A stretch of 28,268 nt of DNA, from assembly GCA_964493075.1 (NCBI GenBank), contig CAZBNU010000031.1:1-28268 (forward strand), in the 5' to 3' direction. The position numbers were made by a program, and so were the translations under genes. Origin of the DNA: SLFT01 sp964493075 (GTDB lineage Bacteria; Hydrogenedentota; Hydrogenedentia; Hydrogenedentales; CAITNO01). The notes under the pieces were generated by a model. It had not been told where the DNA came from. It saw nothing but the letters and a program-made list of their open reading frames with translations, and searched no databases. Shown in pieces: positions 1-9,725 of the stretch (positions are counted from its first letter, which is position 1; every line of letters starts with the position of its first letter).

Positions 1-2038
1 GTTTCCCAAACAGTATTATTTCCGGGCGTTCCGTGTCAAACATCATCACTGAAGAAACGGCTACATTGGTCGGTGAAGCCCCGGCAACCCGGAAGCCATT
101 GAGATTGGTGCGTACTCCTGCCAAAGCATGCCATCTATCAGCAGAACGACAGAACTGGGCATTCTCCTGAAAACTACCGCCTCGGGTTACCCGCTCTGTT
201 GCACGAGGCATGTCAATCCAGGGATTTCCGTCAACCGGCGCATTAACATAATCCACATGGTAATCGTCCTCACACCATTCATTTACATTTCCCCCCATGT
301 CAAAAAGACCAAAAGCATTGGATCCCTTGCCACCCACAGCACCCGTGGCACCCCCTGAATTGCCACAAAATAGCATGTAATAGCTACGGTTGCCCGGCAA
401 AACCCCGGCAGCGCAGTCAGTACAATCCGCTGCACACCCCAAAGAATCACCGAAAAAGAAGCGTGTAGCAGTGCCAGCACGACAGGCATATTCCCACTCG
501 GCTTCCGAAGGCAAATGCATGTGAATTGGCGTCTGACCTGTCGCAGCGATATGACCATTCAAGGCTGTAATAAAATCTCGCGCATCCGACCAGGATACAT
601 TATAAGCAGGATAGATATCGCCCAGGCCATAAGTAGCAGACGGGGCGTCACCCGGCCAAGTTCCCATCAAGGCTAGCCATTGTTGCTGGGTTACCTCATA
701 TCTGCCCATCCAAAAATCTTCGTCAATCGTTACAAGATGCTGCGGGTCTTCAGCGGCACTGCTATCTTGTTCGCCTGTATATCGTCCCATCATGAAATTG
801 CCGGCCGGAATACGCTTGAATATCATCGGAACATCACCAGGAAGCATGACGGTGACTTCCTTGGCTGGAGAGGCGGCAATACGGAAGCCACTTGTAGCAC
901 CGCGTACTGTTGGATCATCAAATTCACGCTCTGCAGAGCGACAACCTTGCGCAGTTTGTGCACTACATCCTCCACGCTTTACCCGGTTAGCCGCTCGAGG
1001 ATAATCCAGCCATGCCGCACTTTCTAGTGGTGCATTAGTATAGTCATCATGCCAGTCATCTTCACACCACTCCCATATATTGCCGTGCATATCGTACAGG
1101 CCAAATGCGTTTGACAACTTTGTACCTATCTCTTTGCTTCCAGGAGGGGTATTGTTACCACAGTACCACATATAGTCTGTACGGTTTCCTGCCAAAACAC
1201 CTGCAGCACAATCTGAGCAATCTATAGCAGAACAACCAAGTGAATCTCCAAAATAAAAACGCTCTTCACTGCCAGCACGGCATGCATATTCCCATTCTGC
1301 TTCGCTAGGCAATCGAACTGTAATTTGACCTTGACCAATTGCTTCTAAATGTGCATTGAGGGCCGTAATAAAATTTTTTGCATCCTCCCAAGAAATATAA
1401 TATGCTGGATAGTTTTCACCAAGGCCATTAGCCGCACTAGGCTCCGTTTCTGGCCACGAGCCCATAACTGCAATCCATTGCTCCTGGGTAACTTCATACT
1501 TGCCCATCCAAAAATCCTGGGATATGGTCACCAAATGTTGAGGGTCCTCACTGATATCGCTATCCTGTTCGCCTGAATATCTCCCCATCATAAAACTTCC
1601 TGCTGGAATACGCTTGAGTACCATCGGCACATCGCCGGGAAGCATAATGGTGAGTTCATCGGCAACACTGGCATCAGTAGCAGTAACACGAAACCGTGTC
1701 TGGGGCCAACAGGTATCGGGAAAATCGTTTGCACCTTCCCAAATAATCTGCTTGTTATTTCCATTTCCTATGCCAACGCCTATATCTCCAGAAACATTCG
1801 CCGGTGTAATGTCCCAGGTGTCGCCGGCATTGCTGGAAATTTTCAGGTCTACAGTAATGCCCCCTATGCCTCCACTAAGGTCATAGAAAATATCCACAAG
1901 GCCTGATCCATCAGAACGCTGTTCCGCCCTGACATTGGACACCGTCGGCAGGGCAAATGCATTCTGGATGCAGAAAAAGGCAATGAATAACGCCAGACTG
2001 ATTAGCCCCGAAGTGCGGGTTCCCATTCGCAAAGACAT
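1..2038 (-). CDS. Secreted protein with two tandem FGE-sulfatase (SUMF1-like) domains, 3' end cut by the window edge
   Basis: The minus-strand frame opening at ATG 2038 stays open to the left edge (about 679 codons, no stop), so the C-terminus lies outside the window. A GGGAGA ribosome site sits 7 nt before the start. Residues 1-29 are a signal peptide ending NAFA. Residues 30-125 form a small beta-rich domain (VSNVRAEQ, VDIFYDL). Two FGE-sulfatase domains follow, at about 128-392 and 395-652. Both contain IPAG(S/N)FMMGRY, (K/R)YEVTQ(E/Q)QW, LPSEAEWEYACRAG, a GN(I/V)xEWCEDD segment and a closing RGG...CRSA(E/D)R...GFR(I/V)A. The two-cysteine active site of true formylglycine-generating enzymes (in human FGE, before the CAAR segment) is absent from both copies, so sulfatase activation is unlikely. 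Each copy instead has a cysteine cluster, GCSAIDCSDC or GCAADCTDC. I infer a structural or ligand-binding extracellular role; the exact function is unknown. Confidence 0.9.
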   Translation of the reverse strand, partial: MSLRMGTRTSGLISLALFIAFFCIQNAFALPTVSNVRAEQRSDGSGLVDIFYDLSGGIGGITVDLKISSNAGDTWDITPANVSGDIGVGIGNGNNKQIIWEGANDFPDTCWPQTRFRVTATDASVADELTIMLPGDVPMVLKRIPAGSFMMGRYSGEQDSDISEDPQHLVTISQDFWMGKYEVTQEQWIAVMGSWPETEPSAANGLGENYPAYYISWEDAKNFITALNAHLEAIGQGQITVRLPSEAEWEYACRAGSEERFYFGDSLGCSAIDCSDCAAGVLAGNRTDYMWYCGNNTPPGSKEIGTKLSNAFGLYDMHGNIWEWCEDDWHDDYTNAPLESAAWLDYPRAANRVKRGGCSAQTAQGCRSAEREFDDPTVRGATSGFRIAASPAKEVTVMLPGDVPMIFKRIPAGNFMMGRYTGEQDSSAAEDPQHLVTIDEDFWMGRYEVTQQQWLALMGTWPGDAPSATYGLGDIYPAYNVSWSDARDFITALNGHIAATGQTPIHMHLPSEAEWEYACRAGTATRFFFGDSLGCAADCTDCAAGVLPGNRSYYMLFCGNSGGATGAVGGKGSNAFGLFDMGGNVNEWCEDDYHVDYVNAPVDGNPWIDMPRATERVTRGGSFQENAQFCRSADRWHALAGVRTNLNGFRVAGASPTNVAVSSVMMFDTERPEIILFGK

Positions 2039-2166
2039 AGATTTATCTCCCGTATTAACTTGTTGAAATGAGCAGCATACCCTTGGTTCTGCCTACTGCG
2101 AATAGTATGCCACAGCGCAGGTTGTAATGCAAAAGAAAGGGAAGGGATTTTCCGGATATTATTCTA

Positions 2167-2193
2167 TCGTTCCCACGCTGTGCATGAGAACGA
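2167..2193. repeat. Degenerate interspersed palindrome (REP-like)
   Basis: The arms TCGTTC and GAACGA are perfect complements. They enclose a second imperfect stem (CACGC against GCATG, one mismatch) around a TGT loop. It resembles, from memory, the widespread GTTCCCACGC...GCGTGGGAAC intergenic palindrome; copy number in this genome cannot be seen here. It lies between the terminator of the giant gene and the next minus-strand gene. Confidence 0.4.
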
Positions 2194-2198
2194 GAGGC

Positions 2199-2234
2199 AA
2201 GAAGAAAGGGGTCGCACCAGAGTGGTGCGACCCC
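2199..2234 (-). terminator. Rho-independent terminator of the giant surface-protein gene
   Basis: The 12-bp arms at 2208-2219 (GGGGTCGCACCA) and 2223-2234 are perfect complements around a 3-nt loop. Read on the minus strand the hairpin is followed at once by TTTCTTCTT. It starts 25 bp after the stop codon at 2259, where an intrinsic terminator for that gene should be. Confidence 0.8.
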
Positions 2235-2258
2235 GACAGGTCTGTTCAGAAAGGGTTA

Positions 2259-5200
2259 CTATCGCTTCTGTGTACTAGCAAAGCCGAGCAACACGATCAG
2301 GCTCAGGCCGATGAGCAGCCAGTCACCCAGCAGGTCGCCAAGGGACTTGGCGTCGCCCTTGTTGCAGCCCTTACAGCCGCAGCCTTCGTCAAGAATGGCA
2401 TTCAATTCGGCCTGGGTCAGGAATCCGTCGCCATCAGTGTCCAGGGCGGTAAACTGTTCTTCCGTAAGCCCAGGCATAACGGAACGGACTTCGTCAAGTG
2501 TCAATGCACCATCGTTGTCGGTATCGGCATTGTCGAACTCGTCCAGCAACTCCGTGGCGATTTCTTCAGTCGTTCCGGTTTCGCCCTCGACTTCACCTTC
2601 GTCGGTTTCGCCTTCGTCGGTTTCGCCTTCGTCGGTTTCACCTTCGACCGTTTCACCTTCGACCGGTTCGCCTTCGACCGGTTCGCCTTCGACTTCACCT
2701 TCAATGGGCTCGCCTTCGACTTCACCTTCGACGGGTTCACCTTCATCGGTTTCACCTTCGACTTCACCTTCATCGGTTTCACCTTCGACTTCACCTTCAA
2801 CGGGTTCGCCTTCGACGGGTTCGCCTTCGACAGGTTCGCCTTCGACAGGTTCGCCTTCGACAGGTTCGCCTTCAACAGGTTCGCCTTCAACAGGTTCGCC
2901 TTCAACAGGTTCACCTTCGACGGGTTNNNNNNNNNNNNNNNNNNNNNNNNNNNNNNNNNNNNNNNNNNNNNNNNNNNNNNNNNNNNNNNNNNNNNNNNNN
3001 NNNNNNNNNNNNNNNNNNNNNNNNNNCGCCTTCAACAGGTTCGCCTTCAACAGGTTCGCCTTCAACAGGTTCGCCTTCAACAGGTTCGCCTTCAACGGGT
3101 TCACCTTCTTCAGGTTCGCCTTCGACATCATCCGGTCCAATATCCTTGGCAACGATGAGGAACGCCATTGGATCGGTCTGGCGCGGTGCATGACCATAAG
3201 GATCGTTGCCATCAAAGGAAGTCAGTCGGACCGGCACTTCAGCGCGATCACCGCTGGTACGCGTAAAAGAGAGCAGCAGCAGTTCCGCTTCGCTGCTGAT
3301 GGCGATAGGATCGGTGCCTGTTACGGCAACGGTTACCTGGCCATATTCATTGTCGTCACCACCGATTGCATAATCGAACGCAAGCAGGTAGTCGCCGCCA
3401 GCAAGACTGCTACCCAAGGCGACATTCTCTAATTGCACTTGCGTTGCATCATAAGACGCGGTTAGAGAGAAACTGGTCAATGGCGATGCATCCTTGATCA
3501 TTACGGGCATATCCACGCTATCTCCCAAGGACAGGTAGGCGGGTTCAATCCAAACCGTAGGCTGGTCGCCGTCGGCCTTACCAGCCTCAACAAGTGCACC
3601 TGCTGCGGCGAAGGATACCTGCGCGAGCGCGTCGCTCTTGGCATCCTGCGGCGGATTCATAGGCAGGCCCTCAAGATAACGCAGAATTAACGTGCTATCC
3701 TGCGGCGTAACCCTGGCATCCAGATTGATATCCCATGCCTTGATATAGCATTCATTGGTCTGCACCTTGCGCGCAATGAAGTCCAGGATATAGTAGACAT
3801 CGTCAATGGTAACTTCACCACTAATATCAACGTCACCGTGCATGCAGCCATCCGTGACGTCCTTGCAGTAGTACCCGTCTTCCAAATCGACTTCAAGGGG
3901 TTCGCCCCAGGGGTCGTCAAACAACACGACACCGTTGATCCAACTGCCGTCATCTGGAACCATATGCAGCAGACCGCAGCCTTCTTCCAGTGCATTCGGC
4001 GTCATGTAGATATTGAACAACTCGCCCTGGCCATATAGACTACGTCCCTCAACATCGGCTGCAGCGATGAACAACTGATGGGGCAGATCACCTTCACCAT
4101 GGACTAAATTGGGGCTAACCCTCATACCCGCCGTAAGTCCCGTGGTTTCCACTCGGAGATTTTCATCATTGATGAGCAGGCGGCTGGTCAGTTCACCTAC
4201 AATCAGCATACTGGTCGCATCCACATCGTACACGCAACGGCTTGCCACCGGGATGCGCACCAGGTTATCTTCCGCAACCGAACCGGGCTCCTGCTCCCAA
4301 AGGAACAGGCCTCGCTGATTAACATCCGGGAAAAACACCGTCAGCCACTGGCCCTTCACCGGCGGATTGCTCGGTTCGGACAGGTCGCTGGGCATATACA
4401 AGTTGCTGATAGCCTGCACCTGGTAAATGTAGTAGACACCCTTAGTCACTTCGCTGTCAACGTATTCCAGACCGGTGATCAAATCGGTGTAGAGGTCATC
4501 GGACGTACCGTTCACCTTGACCGGTTCGCCAAGGGTTGTGAAGCCGCCTGATACCTCGGTACGATAGAGGTTGTAGCCAAGGAGATCATATTCGGGGCTG
4601 GCAGGCCAGTCCACGTAAATGCTCTTCGGACTGCCTACTGCATTGGGACGGTACGGCGTGGAGATGCTGTGGGGCGTCAGTTCAATGTACAGATCGGATT
4701 CGGTTTCAATCGTGTCTGGTGCATTGTCATTCGGCAGCACCGTGTCGTTATAACCGTCCTTGGAAACAAGCACGCCAAAAGGTCCTTCGCTGGGCAGGTC
4801 GGTCGCTTCAAAGCGTCCATTGGCATCAGTAGCGACGGTGACAAGCAGTTCGCCGCCATCTGCGCCGCTAATAACAACCGTGGCGCCTTCAACAGCAGTA
4901 CGATTGAAACTATTCACCACCGTGCCGCTCACTGCGCCCGGAACCGGCTCTTCAACCCGCTCCAGCACTTCAACCGTGCGCACCAGTTCCGTGCTGTTGC
5001 CGGAACTGTCGCTTACAGTGTAAAGCAATTCGTAAGTGCCTGCGGTGGTGTTATCCACAGTACCTGCAACCGTAACTACTGTGCTCAGGTCGCCTTCGCA
5101 GACGTCCGTGGCAATTGCGCCCGGCTCTGTGAACAGTGCGCCATATTCCAGCGTCATCGGGTTGTCGCCCAGCAGTTCAAGCACAGGCGCTTCCGCATCG

Positions 5201-8200
5201 ATCACAGTCACAACGCGTTGGGCAGTATTGCCCCAATTGCCGGAACCGTCAACAGCATTGTAATTGACGACATAAATGCCAGCCAAGTCTGGATTGACCT
5301 CATCGCCACCGATTTCGATGGCATCGGTCAGGTCACCTTCACAGGAATCCAGCGCCGTAGCGCCCAGTTCCTCGTAGGTGCCTTTACAGTCAATAACCGT
5401 CTGCGTTTCGCCCAGCATGGTGATTACCGGTCCGGCATTATCCACTACCGTAACCGTACGCACCAGTTCAACGGCTGGGTTCAGGGACGCATCCATAACG
5501 TTATAGGTTACAGTGTACGCACCGGCTACTGCTGTGTCCACGGTGCTCTCAACATTAATTTCAGCGGTTAGATCGCCACTGCAGGTATCACTGGCGGTGG
5601 CACCAGCATCCATATAGTCTTCACCGCACTCTATGGTAACCGCCGCATCGCCGACCAACATCAGTTCGGGAGCGATAGTGTCTACCACGTTGATTGTGCG
5701 AGTTGTGGATTCTGCCGAATTATCATTGCTGTCCATGACATCATACTGGATGTAATGCGCTCCAGGCTCAAGGGTATTCACCGTGCCCGTGGCAATGATG
5801 GCAGCCGTCACATCTCCATCGCAAACATCCAGTGCGGTTGCGCCAGCATCCAAGTATTCGTCGCCACATTCGATTGTAACGACATCGTCGCCAACCAATG
5901 CAATGACCGGCGTGGTTTCATCAATCACCGCAACCGTGCGCGTAACGGCTTCGGCAGCGTTGCCAGCATCGTCCACAGCAGTATAGACCACTTCGTAGTT
6001 CCCCACAACTGCCGTGTCGACAGTGCCTTCAGCACTAACTTCTACGATTACAGTGCCGCAACTGTCGGTCGCTGTTGCACCTGGTTCTACATAAGCGCCA
6101 CCACATTCTACAAACATTGGATCGTCGCCGTTGAGGACAATGATCGGCAGTTCGGCCTGTGCGTTGCCCTGGTCTGTACCCGAGAGGGGGGACACCATTG
6201 GGTTAGCGCTCAAGTCTTGAACAGCAGTATCTACCGTAATGGTGATATTGCCGCCGTCAAGCATCTGGCCGGGGCAAACCCACGCCAACTCATAGATGGC
6301 ATCAGTGCCAGTCACACTGTCTGGATTGGCACTAAGGGAACCTGCGCCCGAACCGGAGAGTATATAGTTCGCTACATCGGAAACGCCAGCGCCCATGTTT
6401 TCACTAAATATTACCTGCACCGTATAGCCATTAAGAACCGTTACGGATTCTAGGTAAGGATTGGTGTCATCAACCACGCTTACGATACGGGAAATCTCCG
6501 CTGCTGCGTTGGCGGCGGCATCGGACACATTATAGGTGATGACATACTCACCGATGGTGGTGGTGTCCACAGTGTCTCCGCCTACGACAATCTCGGCAGT
6601 CAAGTCGCCATTACAGGCATCAAGGGCAGTAGCCCCGGCATCTGCATAGGCGCCATCAAGGCTTATCGTTACCTCGGGCTCGCCAAGCAGCGTAATCACT
6701 GGCGCTGTGGTATCCACCACATTTACGGTACGGACCACCGGTACAGCAGCAATATCAACACCATCGAGTACATTATAGGTAACCGTGTATGCGCCAATGG
6801 TCAGCGGGTCAACAAGATTGTCATCAACAATGGCGCCGGTCAGATCACCGCTGCAAAGGTCGCTGGTTGTTGCACCTGCGTCCACATAATCATCACCGCA
6901 TTCCACGGTAACAACAGCATCGCCAAGAAGGGTAATTACCGGCGCTACCGTGTCAACCACCTCCACCGTNNNNNNNNNNNNNNNNNNNNNNNNNNNNNNN
7001 NNNNNNNNNNNNNNNNNNNNNNNNNNNNNNNNNNNNNNNNNNNNNNNNNNNNNNNNNNNNNNNNNNNNNCGAATCACCTGCAAGGGCGCATAGCCAACAT
7101 AGATGGGTTCTCCATCTTCATCAATGGCGTTGTACACAGCAACCAGCGGACTGACGGCAGGCGTAAGCGGATCGGAAAGCGAAATTTCCGCCTGCAATTC
7201 GATTGCCATCAGATGCACTTCAACATTCAGCGGATTCTCATCCACGTCCAGTGCGATCACGCCGGGGTCAACCGATTCAAAGGTCTGGCCGCAGGGAATA
7301 ACAAGCGGGTCAGCACCATTTAATTCAATGGTCGGTTTTCTGGTCTCGGGCACATTGATAATCCGGTTGACAAGTTTCTCTTCTGCATTGTCGGCAACCA
7401 CGCGAATGGTATAACGGTTAGGACCGGGCACTGCCGGGTCCGCCAACATCTCCCACGTTACTACCATGCTCTCGTAACCTTCGATCAGGGTGAATGTGGT
7501 ATTTCCGGACACAAGATCAAGACCGTCATCGGGAATCACTTCCACAACTACATTGGTCACTGCGATGTTTCCCGCGTTCATAATCACCGTGTAGCCGAAG
7601 AAGGGATTGGGCACTATGTTATTTTCCCCATCCAGCCCAAGACCGCCCGGCGCGTCAACAGTCACTACCAGCGGCCCAACCATATCCTGATTGGGCCGAA
7701 GGGGACGCACAGCCTTGTTATTGGAAGCATTTGCTTCGTCTATGGCGTCGTCGGGATCAACCTTTACGACCAACGCATGATATTCCGCATTAGCGGGAAT
7801 AACAAAATCAAAAGTGATCTGCGCCGTGTCATACGGCGCAATGACTTCAATCTTACGCTGCGCCAGCAAAGGCACTGTACCGCCGTTGTCAGGATCACCG
7901 TCATAGGCATCCACAAACACATCTTCTGCTGGGGCACCGCCGAGATTGTGTACCGTAATCGTGGCGGTGACAGTCTGGCCTTCCACGTATTCATTGTCAT
8001 CTGGACTAAACTGTATGTCGCTTGTGGACACTGCAAGATCAGGCAGATCGAGAACGTAATTCATTGGCATAAAATCAGCGCCCCAGCCGTTGTAACTCTG
8101 CACCACGGAAAGGTTGCCGGAACCGGTGATCTTGTACACATTCTGTCCGCTGGGCGCAGTAAAAGAATAACTATCGCCTGCGTTAAATGTGCCAGTATAA

Positions 8201-9384
8201 ACCAACGTGGGAGTGGGGTAGGGGTAGTCGGTATACTGCCCAAGGCGCTCGATACGCACCTGATTCTCATCATCAATGGAAAATACGTCCATACGCCCGC
8301 CAATGGTGGGCACATAGAAGAAGTTACCCGCACCCGTTCCCGTAGAATCAATGGCGCGCGTCAGGTAGGCATAGTTGCCCGTCCAGCCCGCAAAGGGAAT
8401 GTTCGCAGCGGTGACGGTTTTGGTGCTTTCCACTGTCCAATAAAGTTCCCGCTTGACAGGATAAGTTTTCACCTGCCCTGCATTAAGGGTGTAAGATTCC
8501 AGAATGACATCATTGACTGTGTCTTTTAAAACAACTTGCGTTTCGTCTTCATAAGCAGTGATCGTAACGCTATTGGACCAGGAACCAATATAGCCAGAGA
8601 AGCCATAGAAAAGCGTGCCAGCAAAGGTGCCATTAGAGGAGGGCACATAATAGTCCTGGTCAGCATAACTCAACGCAGACACAGGACGGTTTGCCGCAAC
8701 CTGCAGGAAGGTCTGGTAAGGGGTATTGGGCATGGTGTAATGCTCGCCCTCATTCAGAGTACCCGCAGCAATCAAATCGCCTGTGGTAAGGTTTGTTACA
8801 CGGAATTCCGTTTTGTCTTCATAGGCGAAAACGATAAAACGTTCTGTGCCCCAACCCGATTTCATCATATAGGTATTGAGCAGCGTGGAGGTGCCTCGGC
8901 CACTCTGATCTACAGCGAAGAAGCCTTGGACCGTCTGGGTGAGGGGGTCGCCAATCAGCACCGTATAGGACTTTGTGCCGGTTACGTAATATAAGCCGGT
9001 GGAAAGTCGCTGCACAGGGTGATAGGTATTGGCAGCAAGAATGCCACTGTATACCTCTGTCCCGTCAGCGGCACGGGTAATGGTGACTTGCGTGTCGTCG
9101 AAATAAGAAAACACAACAATATCACTGAAGGTATACACCGACGTGTCATAGCTAACCTCACCCGTATCCTTGACCACGCGTGGCACTGCACTTACAAACT
9201 GGGGATACAGGAGTTCCCCGACGTCGCTTTTATCCATTTCCGCATCGGGCGGATACCCGGCGACAGGCTGCGCAACTACCGCAGCCGATGCCGTAAAAAG
9301 TAACGCCAGCACTACCATCACAAGGGAAGTCAACATAGATTTCCCACTGGTGGTTCCAATTGATTCTTGACGCAACATACCCAT
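2259..9384 (-). CDS. Giant secreted multidomain surface protein with DUF5011 repeats, dockerin, cohesin-like domain, VEGEP linker, EF-hands and C-terminal anchor
   Basis: One gene interrupted by two N runs; the apparent frame change at the first run is an artefact of gap length. ATG 9384 is preferred to ATG 9399 because AAAGGG lies 6 nt before it. Approximate residue positions: 1-40 signal peptide; 40-450 beta-rich repeats like the IgGFc-binding N-terminal domain; 450-570 CARDB-like (DLAVS...DEANASNNKA); 670-1480 about eight DUF5011 Ig-like units, gap included; 1480-1575 carboxypeptidase regulatory-like; 1575-1680 FN3; 1850-1905 dockerin with two calcium loops (GDVDISGEVTIDD, WDINLDARVTPQD); 1950-2085 cohesin-like. 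A VEGEP pentapeptide linker follows, then two EF-hands (DTDNDGALTLDE, DTDGDGFLTQAE), GCGCKGC, a hydrophobic segment and terminal QKR. The tail layout (Cys, TM, basic) matches sortase-like sorting signals of the MYXO-CTERM kind. Probably surface-anchored, adhesive or scaffolding; no catalytic domain was seen. Confidence 0.88.
2580..3127 (-). repeat. 15-bp tandem repeat encoding VEGEP pentapeptides
   Basis: On the minus strand this stretch encodes a run of VEGEP units with variants VEGET, DEGET and VEGEV. In plus-strand terms the unit is CGCCTTCAACAGGTT with few substitutions. Units nearest the gap are almost identical, while those at the 3' end of the gene are more degenerate. The repeat keeps other frames open on both strands, so long overlapping frames here are not genes. 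It is an acidic, low-complexity linker between the cohesin-like domain and the EF-hand/anchor module. Confidence 0.92.
2927..3026. other. Assembly gap (100 N) inside the VEGEP repeat
   Basis: Exactly 100 N, the usual placeholder for a gap of unknown size. The left flank ends at a repeat-unit boundary (GGTT) and the right flank begins a new unit (CGCC). A true gap of any multiple of 15 nt therefore joins the units cleanly and also restores the reading frame. Confidence 0.95.
4950..7345 (-). repeat. Block of about eight DUF5011 Ig-like repeats
   Basis: Units of roughly 80 residues share the pattern P-V-I-x-L-x-G-(D/E), V-x-(I/V)-E-C-G, Y-x-(D/E)-x-G-A-x-A-x-D-x-C-x-G-D-L-T, then Y-x-(V/I)-x-Y-x-(V/A)-x-D and R-T-V-x-V-(V/I)-D. 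Seven clear units lie between 4950 and 6969. A divergent one lies before the gap (TIELNGADPLVIPCG, about 7090-7345). A non-DUF5011 insert resembling a bacterial Ig-like domain (about 6155-6475) separates units two and three in protein order. The unit count is a minimum because the second gap falls in this block. Confidence 0.85.
6970..7069. other. Assembly gap (100 N) in the DUF5011 block
   Basis: Exactly 100 N. The flanking minus-strand frames agree only if the true length is 1 modulo 3. The protein before the gap ends LQVI plus CG of the next codon, and after the gap it resumes TVEVVDT. This recreates the R-T-V-x-V-V-D repeat junction, so the gap may hide almost nothing or a whole number of repeat units. 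Confidence 0.95.
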
Positions 9385-9436
9385 TCTTGTCCCTTTCATT
9401 GTTACTGTTTCCCATTCGCTACCTGCAGCCCATTCG

Positions 9437-9451
9437 CTGAGGAAGCCTCAG
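9437..9451 (-). promoter_or_regulatory. Small hairpin in the 5' leader of the giant gene
   Basis: CTGAGG and CCTCAG form a perfect 6-bp stem with a 3-nt loop, between the candidate promoter at 9499-9527 and the start at 9384. A 10-bp direct repeat, CCCATTCGCT, lies beside it at 9411-9420 and 9429-9438. A regulatory role is only suggested by the position. Confidence 0.35.
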
Positions 9452-9498
9452 AAACCCAATTCACTCCAAGTCATAAGCCACACAACTCATGTAACACT

Positions 9499-9527
9499 AC
9501 TATACTAAAACTCCCATGAAAAATCAA
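9499..9527 (-). promoter_or_regulatory. Sigma70-type promoter for the giant surface-protein gene
   Basis: Read on the minus strand: -35 TTGATT (9527-9522), a 17-nt spacer, and -10 TATAGT (9504-9499). This matches 4 of 6 and 5 of 6 consensus bases at ideal spacing. Transcription would begin near 9492, giving a leader of about 108 nt before ATG 9384. Confidence 0.6.
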
Positions 9528-9621
9528 TCTGTTAGCCACTAAAATAGCCCGCCGTGCAATTTCTGCATCCGGCCTATTAAACAATTCACGCCCCCATACC
9601 CATGCAGATTCAGCAAAACAT

Positions 9622-9651
9622 TTGGTCTGTTACATACGCTTTTGTTATGTT
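9622..9651 (+). promoter_or_regulatory. Possible promoter for the coiled-coil/repeat protein gene
   Basis: TTGGTC (9622-9627), an 18-nt spacer and TATGTT (9646-9651) with an upstream TG in the extended -10 position. The -35 match is weak. Together with the minus-strand promoter at 9499-9527 it accounts for the 341-bp divergent intergenic region (9385-9725), in which I see nothing else. Confidence 0.3.
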
Positions 9652-9725
9652 AGAGGCACCTATTAAAAACCTAGAACAGGAATGGACAAAACCAGGCCTA
9701 CAAATAACCGGTGAAAGACGAAACA

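Noticed and set aside
1..2038. Active formylglycine-generating enzyme
   Set aside because: Neither domain has the two catalytic cysteines at the expected place before the CRSA(E/D)R segment, and no sulfatase gene is in the window.
2127..3432. Long plus-strand open frames, and a third minus-strand frame, across the VEGEP repeat
   Set aside because: A 15-bp repeat without stops keeps all frames open. Only the minus-strand VEGEP frame joins domains on both sides, has acidic linker content and ends at a terminator.
4669..5571. 300-aa plus-strand open frame
   Set aside because: It is antisense to the DUF5011 and carboxypeptidase-regulatory domains, has no ribosome site, and its composition (many His, Arg, Gln) is typical of a shadow frame.
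7777..8529. 250-aa plus-strand open frame
   Set aside because: Antisense to the CARDB and IgGFc-like region of the giant protein; no recognisable domain and no start signal.
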